A DNA stretch of 48,837 nt. It comes from an uncultured Bacteroidota bacterium (lineage in GTDB: Bacteria; Bacteroidota; Bacteroidia; UKL13-3). The notes under the pieces are model-generated. The model was not told where the DNA came from. It made no database searches and saw nothing but the letters and a program-made list of their open reading frames with translations. The stretch covers positions 1-48,837 of the forward strand of contig CAISCU010000026.1 of assembly GCA_903883965.1 (NCBI GenBank), given 5' to 3'. Below, piece by piece: positions 16,747 to 25,683 of this stretch; the first letter of the stretch is position 1, and each line of letters starts with the position of its first letter. A program made the position numbers and the translations under genes.

Positions 16747-18663
16747 ATGAAGAAAAAATTACTCTCCGTTTTTGCTTTGGTTACATCAATGATAGCATTG
16801 AATGAAGCAACTGCACAAAATCGTTATTTAGATGAAGTGTTTACCTCAGTAAACAAAAGCAGCAATGTGGTTTATGATACCAACTATGCCATTAATTTAT
16901 TGTATGGCAATCCAAACCCACTAATTCCTGCTCCTTTTACTTCTTCTCCAGTTTGGAGCGAAAAGTTAAAATGCGATATCTACAGCCCAGAAGGAGATAC
17001 TTTACAAAACAGACCAGTAATTATTTTATCACATACCGGTAGTTATTTGCCACCATTGGTAAACAAACAAACTACTGGAAGCAAAGACGACAGTGCGCTT
17101 GTAGAATTGGCTAACAGATTTGCGAAAAGAGGATATGTAGTAGTAGCCATGAACTACAGATTGGGATGGAACCCAGCTGCAACTTCACAAGAAGTAGCTA
17201 CAGAACAATTGATCAAAGCAACTTATAGGGCTTTACAAGACATGAGAAATTGTGTGCGTTTCATGAGAAGAAATGCGGCTACTTACGGCATTGATCAAAC
17301 TAAAATTATTTTTGGTGGACAAGGTACAGGTGGTTACATCGCACTTGCGGGTGCAACTGTTAGCACTAGAGCAGACATTGAATCAAATATTAAATTTTTA
17401 AGAGGAGATGCTTCACCTATGGTGAGTGTTGATACACTTGGAGATTGGACAGGTATTGGCGGAGGTTTTCCTTACAATGACCCTGCTGATGCAAGTGTTG
17501 CTTCAGACGTAAATATGTTCTTTAATTTTGGTGGTGCAATGGGTGATACAGCTTGGATGAAATCATCTAGCTTGCCTATGGTTGCCATGCATACTACTAG
17601 AGATCCTTTTGCGCCTTACCATACCGGTAACGTAATTGTACCAACTACAGGGTTAACAGTTATTCCAAATGCTTCTGGAGCTGGAGATGTTATTCCTAAA
17701 GCAAATGGTTTAGGCGTAAACGATAAGTTAAATAGCTATATTTACTTAGACCCTATGAGTGATAGAGCCAATACTGTAACAGGTAGAATCAATAACTTAT
17801 TTGGTTTTGAAACTTCATTCCCATACGAAGGTTCACCTTGGGAATGGTGGGACAGACCAAGTATGCAAGCCAAACAAACCATATTGTATAGAGATGCCAT
17901 TCCATTACCAGCTAGTGGTTATATATCAGATTCATTGTCAATGTTGACCAATCCTTTTATGTCAGCAGAAAGAGGTAAAGCTTATATTGATACCATTGTT
18001 GGTTATGTAGCTCCTAGAATTGCTGTACAAATGGACTTAATGGGAAATATGGAAATCAATGATTTTCCATTGGCTTCGCCAATGAATGGTGCTTCTATAG
18101 ACATACATGATGATACTGCTGCTTTTATGGTAGCAAAATGGCAGGCAACTCAAGGTTTGGATTATGTTTTCATGATCGACAACGTGAATGGAGATTTCTC
18201 TGATCCATTATACAGTACTTCAGTAAGTTCAGATTCAATTGCGTTCACAGAAAGCATGATTTGGACATTGCTAACAACTATGGGTTACAATGTAGACCAA
18301 GAAGTTAGTTTAAAATGGACAGTGATGGCTAAAAACAGTGCATTTGGTAAAATGGCTGCACAAGCATTTGTAATTAATTTAACTAAACGTGCTGCAGTTG
18401 GAATCAACGAAGCCAGTTACAATAAATACATTACTTTGTATCCAAATCCAGCTACTTCAAGTATTAAAGTAGGTTTAGATGCATCGGCTAAAATTACACA
18501 CATCCAAATCATCGATATTTTGGGTCGTCAAGTAAAATCTTTTGCAGGTTTCAATACCAATTCTCAAGAAATTTCATTGAACGGAATTGGTTCTGGAGCT
18601 TATTTTATCAATATCAGCACTCAAAATGGCGGTACTGCCACAAAGAAATTTATCATTCAATAA
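16747..18663 (+). CDS. T9SS-exported alpha/beta-hydrolase-fold protein lacking the serine nucleophile
   Basis: The 638-residue protein has a Sec signal peptide (cleavage after ATAQ, near residue 24) and an alpha/beta-hydrolase domain of the carboxylesterase type (about residues 65-320, with VVVAMNYRLGWNP and ALQDMRNCVRFMRRNA). A long middle region follows, then a type A T9SS sorting domain in the last 80 residues (YPNPATSS, DILGRQV, GAYFINI, ending KKFIIQ). The usual nucleophile elbow GxSxG reads GQGTG here (within FGGQGTGGY, near residue 198), so glycine replaces the catalytic serine. A likely acid residue is still visible in HTTRDPFAPY. It is secreted to the cell surface or medium; it may bind rather than cleave its ligand, or use another residue. 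Confidence 0.82.
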   Translation: MKKKLLSVFALVTSMIALNEATAQNRYLDEVFTSVNKSSNVVYDTNYAINLLYGNPNPLIPAPFTSSPVWSEKLKCDIYSPEGDTLQNRPVIILSHTGSYLPPLVNKQTTGSKDDSALVELANRFAKRGYVVVAMNYRLGWNPAATSQEVATEQLIKATYRALQDMRNCVRFMRRNAATYGIDQTKIIFGGQGTGGYIALAGATVSTRADIESNIKFLRGDASPMVSVDTLGDWTGIGGGFPYNDPADASVASDVNMFFNFGGAMGDTAWMKSSSLPMVAMHTTRDPFAPYHTGNVIVPTTGLTVIPNASGAGDVIPKANGLGVNDKLNSYIYLDPMSDRANTVTGRINNLFGFETSFPYEGSPWEWWDRPSMQAKQTILYRDAIPLPASGYISDSLSMLTNPFMSAERGKAYIDTIVGYVAPRIAVQMDLMGNMEINDFPLASPMNGASIDIHDDTAAFMVAKWQATQGLDYVFMIDNVNGDFSDPLYSTSVSSDSIAFTESMIWTLLTTMGYNVDQEVSLKWTVMAKNSAFGKMAAQAFVINLTKRAAVGINEASYNKYITLYPNPATSSIKVGLDASAKITHIQIIDILGRQVKSFAGFNTNSQEISLNGIGSGAYFINISTQNGGTATKKFIIQ

Positions 18664-18681
18664 ATTTTAATTTTTTATAAG

Positions 18682-18715
18682 AAAAGCTGGCAAACCTTGG
18701 TTTGCCAGCTTTTTT
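18682..18715 (+). terminator. rho-independent terminator after the secreted hydrolase-like gene
   Basis: A perfect 15-bp stem (18682-18696 with 18699-18713) with a 2-base loop contains the core AGCTGGCAAACC and runs into a T-tract on the plus strand. It lies 18 bases after the stop at 18663. The -33 box of the next promoter begins directly after it at 18717. Confidence 0.88.
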
Positions 18716-18716
18716 G

Positions 18717-18746
18717 TTTGTTTCAATGAGCAAACGCTTATCTTTG
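18717..18746 (+). promoter_or_regulatory. promoter of the metal efflux operon, exact Bacteroidota consensus
   Basis: TTTG at 18717-18720 and TATCTTTG at 18739-18746, 18 bases apart, match the TTTG/TAnnTTTG consensus exactly. Transcription should begin at about 18750-18755, almost on top of the first possible start codon of the next gene, which implies a leaderless or very short-leader mRNA. Confidence 0.6.
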
Positions 18747-18750
18747 ATAG

Positions 18751-19143
18751 GTGAATCTTTTGAAACAAATCATATTTAAGTTCATGTTGTTTGCATTGCT
18801 GGCAAATGCGGTTAAACCCGATTTGCTCCTGCAATTGTCTAAAATACCCAGTTTGGTGGCTCACTACCATCACCATGTAAATGACGAAAATGAGCAAATT
18901 GGTTTCCTAGATTTCTTGGCATTGCATTATGGTCAAAATTCTACCCATCGCTCTGCTGAAAATCACGATGATTTACCTTTGTTTTTAAACAGTACCGCCT
19001 GTTTTGTGTTGATTTCAAATGCATTGGTTTCACCAGATTTGGCTATCCATTGTATTAGTTATGTGCAACCATTTTTTGCCTACACAGATTTTTATTCTTT
19101 TGATAAATTGACTTCTATTTTTCAGCCTCCTCAATTTGTTTGA
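18751..19143 (+). CDS. small histidine-rich exported protein of a metal efflux operon
   Basis: The longest form has 130 residues from a GTG at 18751; a TTG at 18760 gives a more typical signal peptide (MKQIIFKFM...). After the signal segment there are scattered potential metal ligands: the HYHHH cluster at 38-42, His59, His66, His72, His100, and cysteines 84 and 101. I do not recognise a named family. Small His-rich proteins of this size often precede CusA/CzcA-type pump genes in this phylum, which suggests periplasmic metal binding or sensing. It is followed after 43 bases by the pump gene and preceded by a consensus promoter. The function is inferred from composition and context only. Confidence 0.62.
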   Translation: MNLLKQIIFKFMLFALLANAVKPDLLLQLSKIPSLVAHYHHHVNDENEQIGFLDFLALHYGQNSTHRSAENHDDLPLFLNSTACFVLISNALVSPDLAIHCISYVQPFFAYTDFYSFDKLTSIFQPPQFV

Positions 19144-19186
19144 GGTTTTGTTTTGCTGATTCATATTCATTCAATTTAATTTTAAC

Positions 19187-22100
19187 ATGCTAAAAAATAT
19201 CATCGGATTTTCGGTCCGAAATAAATTACTTATAGGTGCAGGTGTACTGTTATTAATTGTAACAGGTATTGTACAATTTACAAAACTACCCATTGATGCG
19301 GTGCCTGATATTACCAATAATCAGGTTCAGGTAATTACCGTGTCGCCTTCTTTAGGAGCTCCAGATGTAGAACGGCTCATTACTTTTCCAATAGAGCAAG
19401 CCAATAGCAATATACCAGGATTAATAGAAATCAGGAGTTTTTCGAGATTTGGTTTGTCATTGGTAACATTGGTTTTTAATGATGAAACCGATGTGTATTG
19501 GGCTCGCCAACAAGTGAGTGAAAGGCTCATCAATGTAAAAGACCAAATACCTGCTGGCTCTGGAGTACCCAGTTTAGGTCCGGTTACAACAGGATTAGGA
19601 GAAATATACCAATACGTACTTCGTCCTAAACCAGGTTACGAATCTAAATACGATGCCATGCAGCTCAGAACTTTACAAGATTGGATTGTAAGAAGACAAT
19701 TACTTGGAATTAAGGGAGTAGCCGATGTTAGTAGTTTTGGTGGTAAACTCAAACAATATGAAATTGCCATTGATGTTAACAAATTAAGTGCATACAAACT
19801 CAGTATCAATGAGGTGTTTTCGGCGCTCAATACTAACAATCAAAATACAGGAGGTGCGTATATAGAAAAAGGCCCATCTGTTTTATTTATTAGAAGTGAA
19901 GGCTTGATCCAGTCTTTAGAAGACATAGGCAACATTGTTGTAAAAGAATCAGCCAATTCAAGCCCAGTGTTTATTAGAGATATTGCAGCAGTAGGGTTTG
20001 GACATGCCGTTAGGTACGGGGCCATGACTTACAATGGTGGCGATGAAGTTGCTGGTGCTGTGGTAATGATGTTAAAGGGAGAAAATTCCAATACTGTTAT
20101 CAAAGAGGTTAAACAGAAAATAGCAAGTATTCAAGAAATTTTACCTGAAGGTGTTTTGATAGAACCGTTTTTAGACAGAACTAAAATGGTGAACAATGCC
20201 ATTGGTACTGTTCAATCTAATTTATTGGAAGGAGCACTGATAGTTATTTTTGTACTTGTACTGTTTTTAGGGAATTTGAGGGCAGGTTTATTGGTTGCAT
20301 CTGTTATTCCATTGGCCATGCTTTTTGCAATTATCATGATGAATGTATTTAAGGTGAGTGGCAATTTAATGAGCTTAGGTGCACTTGATTTTGGGTTGAT
20401 TGTAGATGGGGCTGTTATTATAGTAGAAGCAGTGTTGCATGGCTTACAAGTGCAAGCCATTGCGCAACCCGGAATACAATTGAGCAAAGAACAAATGAAT
20501 TTGAATGTAAAAAGTTTGGCCAGTAAAATGATGAACAGTGCGGTATTTGGTCAAATCATTATTCTGATAGTGTATTTGCCAATTTTTTCACTATCAGGAA
20601 TTGAAGGCAAGATGTTTAAACCAATGGCTCAAACAGTAGCATTTGCTTTACTAGGCGCATTCCTACTTTCGCTTACTTATGTTCCTATGATGTGTGCCTT
20701 ATTCTTAAAAAGCGAACAGGTAAATCCCAAAAGTATTTCTGAAAAATTAATGAGTAGTTTGAACGCCTTTTTTGCTAAAAAATTAGCACAGGCCATGCAC
20801 TACTCAAAACAATTGATTTTGGGGTCGTTTGTATTGTTTGTTTTAGCACTGGTTGTTTTGTTTCAAATGGGGGGTGAATTTATTCCTGTTTTAGAAGAAG
20901 GTGATTTTGCGGTAGAAACAAGAATATTAACAGGTTCCAATTTGCAATCGAGTATACAAATTGCTAATCAGGCATCACAGCTATTGACAGCAAAATTTCC
21001 GGAAGTAGAAAAAGTGGTTGCCAAAATAGGGAGTGGAGAAATTCCAACCGATCCTATGCCTATAGAAGCCATGGATTTAATGGTCATTATGAAAGACAAG
21101 TCAACATGGAAAAATGCCAAAACATTTCCTGAAATGTCAGAAAAAATGTCACATGAATTGGCAAGTATACCTGGAGTAAATTTTGGATTTCAGTATCCGG
21201 TACAGATGCGTTTCAACGAATTGATGACTGGAGCCAGACAAGATGTGGTTTGTAAAATATTTGGAGAACACCTTGATTCATTAGCCAATTATGCAAAACA
21301 ATTAGGTGCCATAGTAAGTAAAGTAGATGGGGCCAAAGACATTTATGTAGAAGTAGTAACTGGTATGCCACAAATAGTCATCAAATACGATAGGCAAAAA
21401 ATAGCACAGTTTGGCTTGTCGGTAGAAACCATCAATACCTGTGTAAATGCTGCTTTTGCTGGCCAAAATGCAGGCTTGGTTTTTGAAGGTGAAAAAAGAT
21501 TTGATTTGGTTGTTCGATTAGAAAAAGAAAAAAGAAACAGTTTAGATGATGTTAGAAATTTATTAATCCCAAATAACAAGGGAGTTGATATTCCATTGTA
21601 CCAAGTGGCCAATGTTGATTTGCAAGAAGGTCCTGCTCAGATTCAAAGAGAAGATGCCAAAAGAAGAATCATGGTTGGCTTCAATGTAAGGGGTAGAGAT
21701 GTACAAACGGTAGTGCACGAATTACAAGAAAAAGTAAAAAAACAATTGAACTTATCTCCGGGTTACTATGTCAATTTTGGAGGGTCATTCGAAAATTTAG
21801 AAGAAGCCCAATCAAGGTTGTTGATTGCCGTTCCTGTGGCTTTGTTGTTGATTTTACTGATGTTGTATTTAACATTTGGTTCAATGGTTCAAGGCCTGCT
21901 CATTTTTACAGCCATTCCTTTGTCTGCAACAGGAGGAATATTTGCCTTGGCACTCAGAGGCATTCCTTTTTCTATTTCTGCAGGCGTAGGGTTTATAGCA
22001 TTGTTTGGTGTTGCAGTATTGAATGGAATTGTCTTGATCAGTGAATTTAACAGGCTCAAAGAGGGATCCGAATTGGATATCAAAGCGCTCATTTTAAAGG

Positions 22101-23527
22101 GTACCCAAAATAGATTGCGGCCTGTACTCATGACTGCGTTTGTTGCATCACTAGGGTTTTTACCTATGGCATTGAGCAACGGGGCAGGAGCGGAAGTGCA
22201 AAGACCATTGGCAACTGTTGTCATCGGGGGCTTGCTGTTTGCTACCTTTTTAACCTTGTTTTTATTGCCACTCATGTACATGACCGTTGAAAAAAAGAAG
22301 TTTAAAATGAATAGCTCAAAAGCAGTTATTGCACTTTTATTCGGAACCTTATTCAGTATTGGAATTCAAGCGCAAACCCCAAGTGTAATGAAGCTTAGCG
22401 CTGCAATTGATACCGCTTTATCTAACAACTTGCAATTCCGTAACGACCACTTGTACTTGCAATACCTAACGGCAATTAAAAAGTCTAGTTTGTCTGTTCC
22501 CAATACCAGTTTGAATGTAGAATACGGCCAGTTCAATTCGGCATTTAAAGACAACCGCATTGGTTTGACTCAAAATTTTCAATCTCCACTAACGCTTGTT
22601 AAACAACATCAGTTGGCAGCAACTGCCATTAAAGCCCATCAGTTTCAATTAAAATGGAAAGAAAATGAACTCAAACAAGCAGTAGCCAGTTCCTATAATT
22701 TGATTTTTTTGCTCTCCAAAAAAATACATATTTGGAATGAAGCTGATAGCTTGTACCAATTGTTTTTAGACAAAGAAGTATTGAGAACTCAATTGGGCGA
22801 ATCCGCCATTACTGCATTAACCCATGCACAAATTCAAAAAGTACATGCGGCCAAAGAAATACTGAACCTGACCAACAATTTACAATCCGAAAAATTGTAT
22901 TTACAGTATTTGTTAAATGCACTTACAACCATTGAGCCAGATACAAGTGACTGGAATTTTCAGCTCAATGAGCAAGTATTCTTGTACAACACAGCATTCC
23001 ATCCTAAAATCAAAGAGCAAGCCCAATTGGTTCAGGTAGGATTGAAACAATACCAATTGGAAAAATCAAAATTTAGCCCTGACTTTCAATTGGGTATTCA
23101 GTCTGTTACCATACAAGGTATAGGGGCCGACAACCAAAATTATGGATTACAAACGCGTTTCAATTCAGTTCAGGCTGGACTTCAATTTCCCCTGTTTTTT
23201 GGCAGTCAATTGCAGCAAACAAAAGCTAAAAAAATAGCCTATAAAATGGCTCAACAAACGCTCATCAATCAAACACATGAGCTTGCCAATCAATTCAAGG
23301 TATTGCTAGCTAGTTACCAATCTGCTAAACAAATCAATCAATTGTATAGCCAAATCCAACAGCACAAACAACTCATATTCACAAGTAAAGAATTGTTCGA
23401 AAAAGGAGCAATTGATTTTTTAGATTTTAGTTTGTTAATGGGAAATGCCATTACCAATGAATTAGAGGCATTGGATGCCAAATTTCAACTCAATCAAACC
23501 ATTATTCAATTAAATTATTTTCAATAA
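19187..23527 (+). CDS. CusA/CzcA-family heavy-metal RND efflux pump fused to a TolC-like outer membrane factor
   Basis: The 1,446-residue polypeptide begins with a complete heavy-metal RND pump (about residues 1-1035). Transmembrane helix 4 carries the proton-relay set Asp401, Asp407 and Glu414 (DFGLIVDGAVIIVE), the pattern of CzcA. The periplasmic segment RFNELMTGARQDV is also CzcA-like. The second half (about 1065-1446) is a TolC/CusC-like outer membrane factor. Between them, residues 1041-1063 (MNSSKAVIALLFGTLF...) look like a signal peptide ending in QAQ. The reading frame is continuous across the junction. Fusions of this length are known in Bacteroidota. It should expel divalent or monovalent metal ions with the adaptor encoded next; which metal is undecided. 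Confidence 0.9.
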   Translation: MLKNIIGFSVRNKLLIGAGVLLLIVTGIVQFTKLPIDAVPDITNNQVQVITVSPSLGAPDVERLITFPIEQANSNIPGLIEIRSFSRFGLSLVTLVFNDETDVYWARQQVSERLINVKDQIPAGSGVPSLGPVTTGLGEIYQYVLRPKPGYESKYDAMQLRTLQDWIVRRQLLGIKGVADVSSFGGKLKQYEIAIDVNKLSAYKLSINEVFSALNTNNQNTGGAYIEKGPSVLFIRSEGLIQSLEDIGNIVVKESANSSPVFIRDIAAVGFGHAVRYGAMTYNGGDEVAGAVVMMLKGENSNTVIKEVKQKIASIQEILPEGVLIEPFLDRTKMVNNAIGTVQSNLLEGALIVIFVLVLFLGNLRAGLLVASVIPLAMLFAIIMMNVFKVSGNLMSLGALDFGLIVDGAVIIVEAVLHGLQVQAIAQPGIQLSKEQMNLNVKSLASKMMNSAVFGQIIILIVYLPIFSLSGIEGKMFKPMAQTVAFALLGAFLLSLTYVPMMCALFLKSEQVNPKSISEKLMSSLNAFFAKKLAQAMHYSKQLILGSFVLFVLALVVLFQMGGEFIPVLEEGDFAVETRILTGSNLQSSIQIANQASQLLTAKFPEVEKVVAKIGSGEIPTDPMPIEAMDLMVIMKDKSTWKNAKTFPEMSEKMSHELASIPGVNFGFQYPVQMRFNELMTGARQDVVCKIFGEHLDSLANYAKQLGAIVSKVDGAKDIYVEVVTGMPQIVIKYDRQKIAQFGLSVETINTCVNAAFAGQNAGLVFEGEKRFDLVVRLEKEKRNSLDDVRNLLIPNNKGVDIPLYQVANVDLQEGPAQIQREDAKRRIMVGFNVRGRDVQTVVHELQEKVKKQLNLSPGYYVNFGGSFENLEEAQSRLLIAVPVALLLILLMLYLTFGSMVQGLLIFTAIPLSATGGIFALALRGIPFSISAGVGFIALFGVAVLNGIVLISEFNRLKEGSELDIKALILKGTQNRLRPVLMTAFVASLGFLPMALSNGAGAEVQRPLATVVIGGLLFATFLTLFLLPLMYMTVEKKKFKMNSSKAVIALLFGTLFSIGIQAQTPSVMKLSAAIDTALSNNLQFRNDHLYLQYLTAIKKSSLSVPNTSLNVEYGQFNSAFKDNRIGLTQNFQSPLTLVKQHQLAATAIKAHQFQLKWKENELKQAVASSYNLIFLLSKKIHIWNEADSLYQLFLDKEVLRTQLGESAITALTHAQIQKVHAAKEILNLTNNLQSEKLYLQYLLNALTTIEPDTSDWNFQLNEQVFLYNTAFHPKIKEQAQLVQVGLKQYQLEKSKFSPDFQLGIQSVTIQGIGADNQNYGLQTRFNSVQAGLQFPLFFGSQLQQTKAKKIAYKMAQQTLINQTHELANQFKVLLASYQSAKQINQLYSQIQQHKQLIFTSKELFEKGAIDFLDFSLLMGNAITNELEALDAKFQLNQTIIQLNYFQ

Positions 23528-23531
23528 ACAC

Positions 23532-24686
23532 ATGAAAACACGATCAATTATATGCAATCATTCATTGTTTTTTTTGTTGGCTATGTTCCTGTTCAGTTGT
23601 CATTCTGGCAATAAACAAGCCAATGCAGTGACTACTGAAAATGTAAATGAACATCTAATACAACTAGATTCGGCCCAACTCAAACACATTGATTTATCAA
23701 TTGCAACAGCTCAAAACAAAGAACTTTCATCGAGTTTTAAAGTAAGTGGTACTGTAGATGTACCACCTCAAAATATGATTTCGGTGAGTATGCCTTTGGG
23801 AGGGTATTTAAAGTCAACCCAATTGTTGCCAGGTATGCATGTTAAAAAAGGTGAAATCATTGCTGAAATGGAAGACCAACAATACATTCAATTGCAACAA
23901 GATTATTTAATTGCCCAATCAAAATTAAATTTATTGGAATTAGATTTTCAAAGGCAACAAGCTTTAAACCAAAGCAAAGCCATCAGCGACAAGGTATTTC
24001 AAATTGCATTGAATGACTATGAAACACAGAAAATTACTTGTCAATCTTTGTCCGAAAAATTAAAATTGGTAGGCATTAATCCAATAAAATTGAATGCAGG
24101 AGCCATTTCTAAAAGTGTTTTTTTGAAGTCGCCAATTGATGGCTTTGTTTCAAAAGTAAATGTCAATATTGGTAAATATGTATCGCCCACTGAGGTGCTT
24201 TTTGAATTGGTAAACCCAACAGATATACACTTAAGTTTAAATGTGTTTGAATCAGATTTGTCAAAAGTATTTATAGGGCAAAAAGTATATGCTTATACCA
24301 ATAACAATCCCAATAAGCGGTATTTGTGTAAAGTAATTCTAATTGGAAAAGATTTAAGCAATGAGCGTTTTACAACCGTGCATTGTCATTTTGAAGAATA
24401 CGACAAACTCTTGAGCCCCGGAACATACATGAATGCCGAAATGCAAACCAATCCTGAAATGGCTATGGTTCTTCCTGAAACAGCATTTGTTCAGTATGCA
24501 AACAAAAACTATGTGTTTGTTGAACAGGCCAAGGGAATTTTTGAAATGTTAGAAGTTGATTTGGGTATCACTGCCAATGGTTTCACAGCATTTAAATTAA
24601 AGAATACGGCTAATCTGGCTAATTTAAAATTTGTCATCAACGGGGCATTTAACCTCATGATGATTGCTAAAAACAAGGAAGAATAG
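23532..24686 (+). CDS. RND efflux periplasmic adaptor lipoprotein (CusB/CzcB type)
   Basis: The 384-residue membrane fusion protein has a lipoprotein signal (FLFSC, Cys23), lipoyl halves (MPLGGYLKSTQLLPGMHVKK and KSPIDGFVSKVNVNIGKYV), a helical hairpin around residues 110-180, and a beta-barrel with the FESDLSKVFIGQKV signature. It begins 4 bases after the pump-TolC fusion gene and completes the tripartite metal exporter. Unlike many CzcB proteins, no His-rich N-terminal extension is present, though a few histidines follow the lipidation site. It ends one base before the converging DUF4293 gene. Confidence 0.9.
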   Translation: MKTRSIICNHSLFFLLAMFLFSCHSGNKQANAVTTENVNEHLIQLDSAQLKHIDLSIATAQNKELSSSFKVSGTVDVPPQNMISVSMPLGGYLKSTQLLPGMHVKKGEIIAEMEDQQYIQLQQDYLIAQSKLNLLELDFQRQQALNQSKAISDKVFQIALNDYETQKITCQSLSEKLKLVGINPIKLNAGAISKSVFLKSPIDGFVSKVNVNIGKYVSPTEVLFELVNPTDIHLSLNVFESDLSKVFIGQKVYAYTNNNPNKRYLCKVILIGKDLSNERFTTVHCHFEEYDKLLSPGTYMNAEMQTNPEMAMVLPETAFVQYANKNYVFVEQAKGIFEMLEVDLGITANGFTAFKLKNTANLANLKFVINGAFNLMMIAKNKEE

Positions 24687-24687
24687 C

Positions 24688-25173
24688 TTAACGAATGCGG
24701 TCGGCACTTTTAACTAAATCTTCATCTTTTTTAATCAAAGTAATGCTCCTAACGGCTAAGTAAAAATTAAAAAACAACAAAGACAAACCAAATAAAGAAG
24801 GAAGCAATAAGTTCTTAGAATCAAAAGATGGTATATATACCATAGCCTTAACCAAAAATGCAAGTGTTAAAAAGAACAGACTGGTAAATACTGCCCAGCA
24901 AATTTTAATTTGTTTAGGCCTGTTTTTATACAAAGTAATAGCCATTGTACACATGCCAATTGTGATGGATGTAAGTAATATCAAACCCCATTGTAATTTG
25001 CTTTCTACCAATTGGCCATTTTCAAAATAATTAAAATAAAATAAATTTATTTTGTATTCAATGCTCTTTCCTTCTGGAATTAGTTGAATGTAGTGGATGG
25101 TATCCATGCTGCAGAGCAGTACCAAAATTAAAATAATTGTGAACAGGTAAACGCTTTGTAGTCTTTGTATCAT
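24688..25173 (-). CDS. DUF4293 family membrane protein
   Basis: The 161-residue protein has four hydrophobic helices. The start MIQRLQSVYL is the standard DUF4293 N-terminus, so the ATG at 25173 is chosen over one three codons upstream. The large loop after helix 1 (IPEGKSIEYKIN...) and the short charged tail are also as expected. This family is restricted to Bacteroidota and has no established function. It is the last of three leftward genes (msrA, Gre-like, this one), 30 bases after the Gre-like gene. Confidence 0.8.
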   Translation of the reverse strand: MIQRLQSVYLFTIILILVLLCSMDTIHYIQLIPEGKSIEYKINLFYFNYFENGQLVESKLQWGLILLTSITIGMCTMAITLYKNRPKQIKICWAVFTSLFFLTLAFLVKAMVYIPSFDSKNLLLPSLFGLSLLFFNFYLAVRSITLIKKDEDLVKSADRIR

Positions 25174-25203
25174 AAGCTGCAAATTACTATTTTTTTTAGT
25201 TCA

Positions 25204-25668
25204 TTAACCAATAAATTCAATTTGATGAACAAGGTCTAAAAATTGAAATTGATCATTGACTTTTAAACCATTCATGAGTTTTCCAATTGGCGATTCAATA
25301 GAAATTAAATGTACTTTCCCTTGATTTGAATCTATTGTGCCAAGCCCAATTGAAACAAAATAATAGGCAGTTGCCGTTTTTACTATGGACCCAGTGCCAA
25401 TGGTTTCCTTTGGATTTGTATTCAATTGCTGTAAAAAAGCCAATTCTTTTTTAGCCAAAATTGATTGTTTGGCATTCATGTCTCTTTGTAACTGGCCCAT
25501 TGCTCTTCCGGTTTCATATTTATCTCCAGCACTGCTTTTTTCTTCTTGATTGGCCGATTCTTGCGCTTCTTTCATTGCATTTTCAGCATGATGAATTCTT
25601 TCAGTCAATGCCAAAATTGCTGTTTCTATGAGTTGTTGTTTTAATGCGGATGCGTCTGATGCTAACAT
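25204..25668 (-). CDS. GreA/GreB-like transcription factor family protein
   Basis: The 154-residue protein has the two-part Gre layout: an N-terminal antiparallel coiled coil (about residues 5-85) and a C-terminal FKBP-like domain with SIESPIGKLMNGLKVND, the Gre C-terminal signature. At the tip of the coiled coil, GDKYE places Asp49 and Glu52 at the same spacing as the acidic pair (Asp41, Glu44) that GreA inserts into the RNA polymerase secondary channel. It could stimulate transcript cleavage or, as Gre relatives such as Gfh1 do, modulate polymerase. Homologues are sometimes mislabelled as 3-oxoacyl-ACP synthase. It lies between msrA (15-base gap) and the DUF4293 gene. Confidence 0.72.
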   Translation of the reverse strand: MLASDASALKQQLIETAILALTERIHHAENAMKEAQESANQEEKSSAGDKYETGRAMGQLQRDMNAKQSILAKKELAFLQQLNTNPKETIGTGSIVKTATAYYFVSIGLGTIDSNQGKVHLISIESPIGKLMNGLKVNDQFQFLDLVHQIEFIG

Positions 25669-25683
25669 TCTTTTAAATTTAAA

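Noticed and set aside
22250-22320. Possible frameshift or assembly joint between the metal pump and the TolC half
   Set aside because: The frame is open across the junction without disruption, and pump-TolC fusions of this length occur elsewhere in Bacteroidota.
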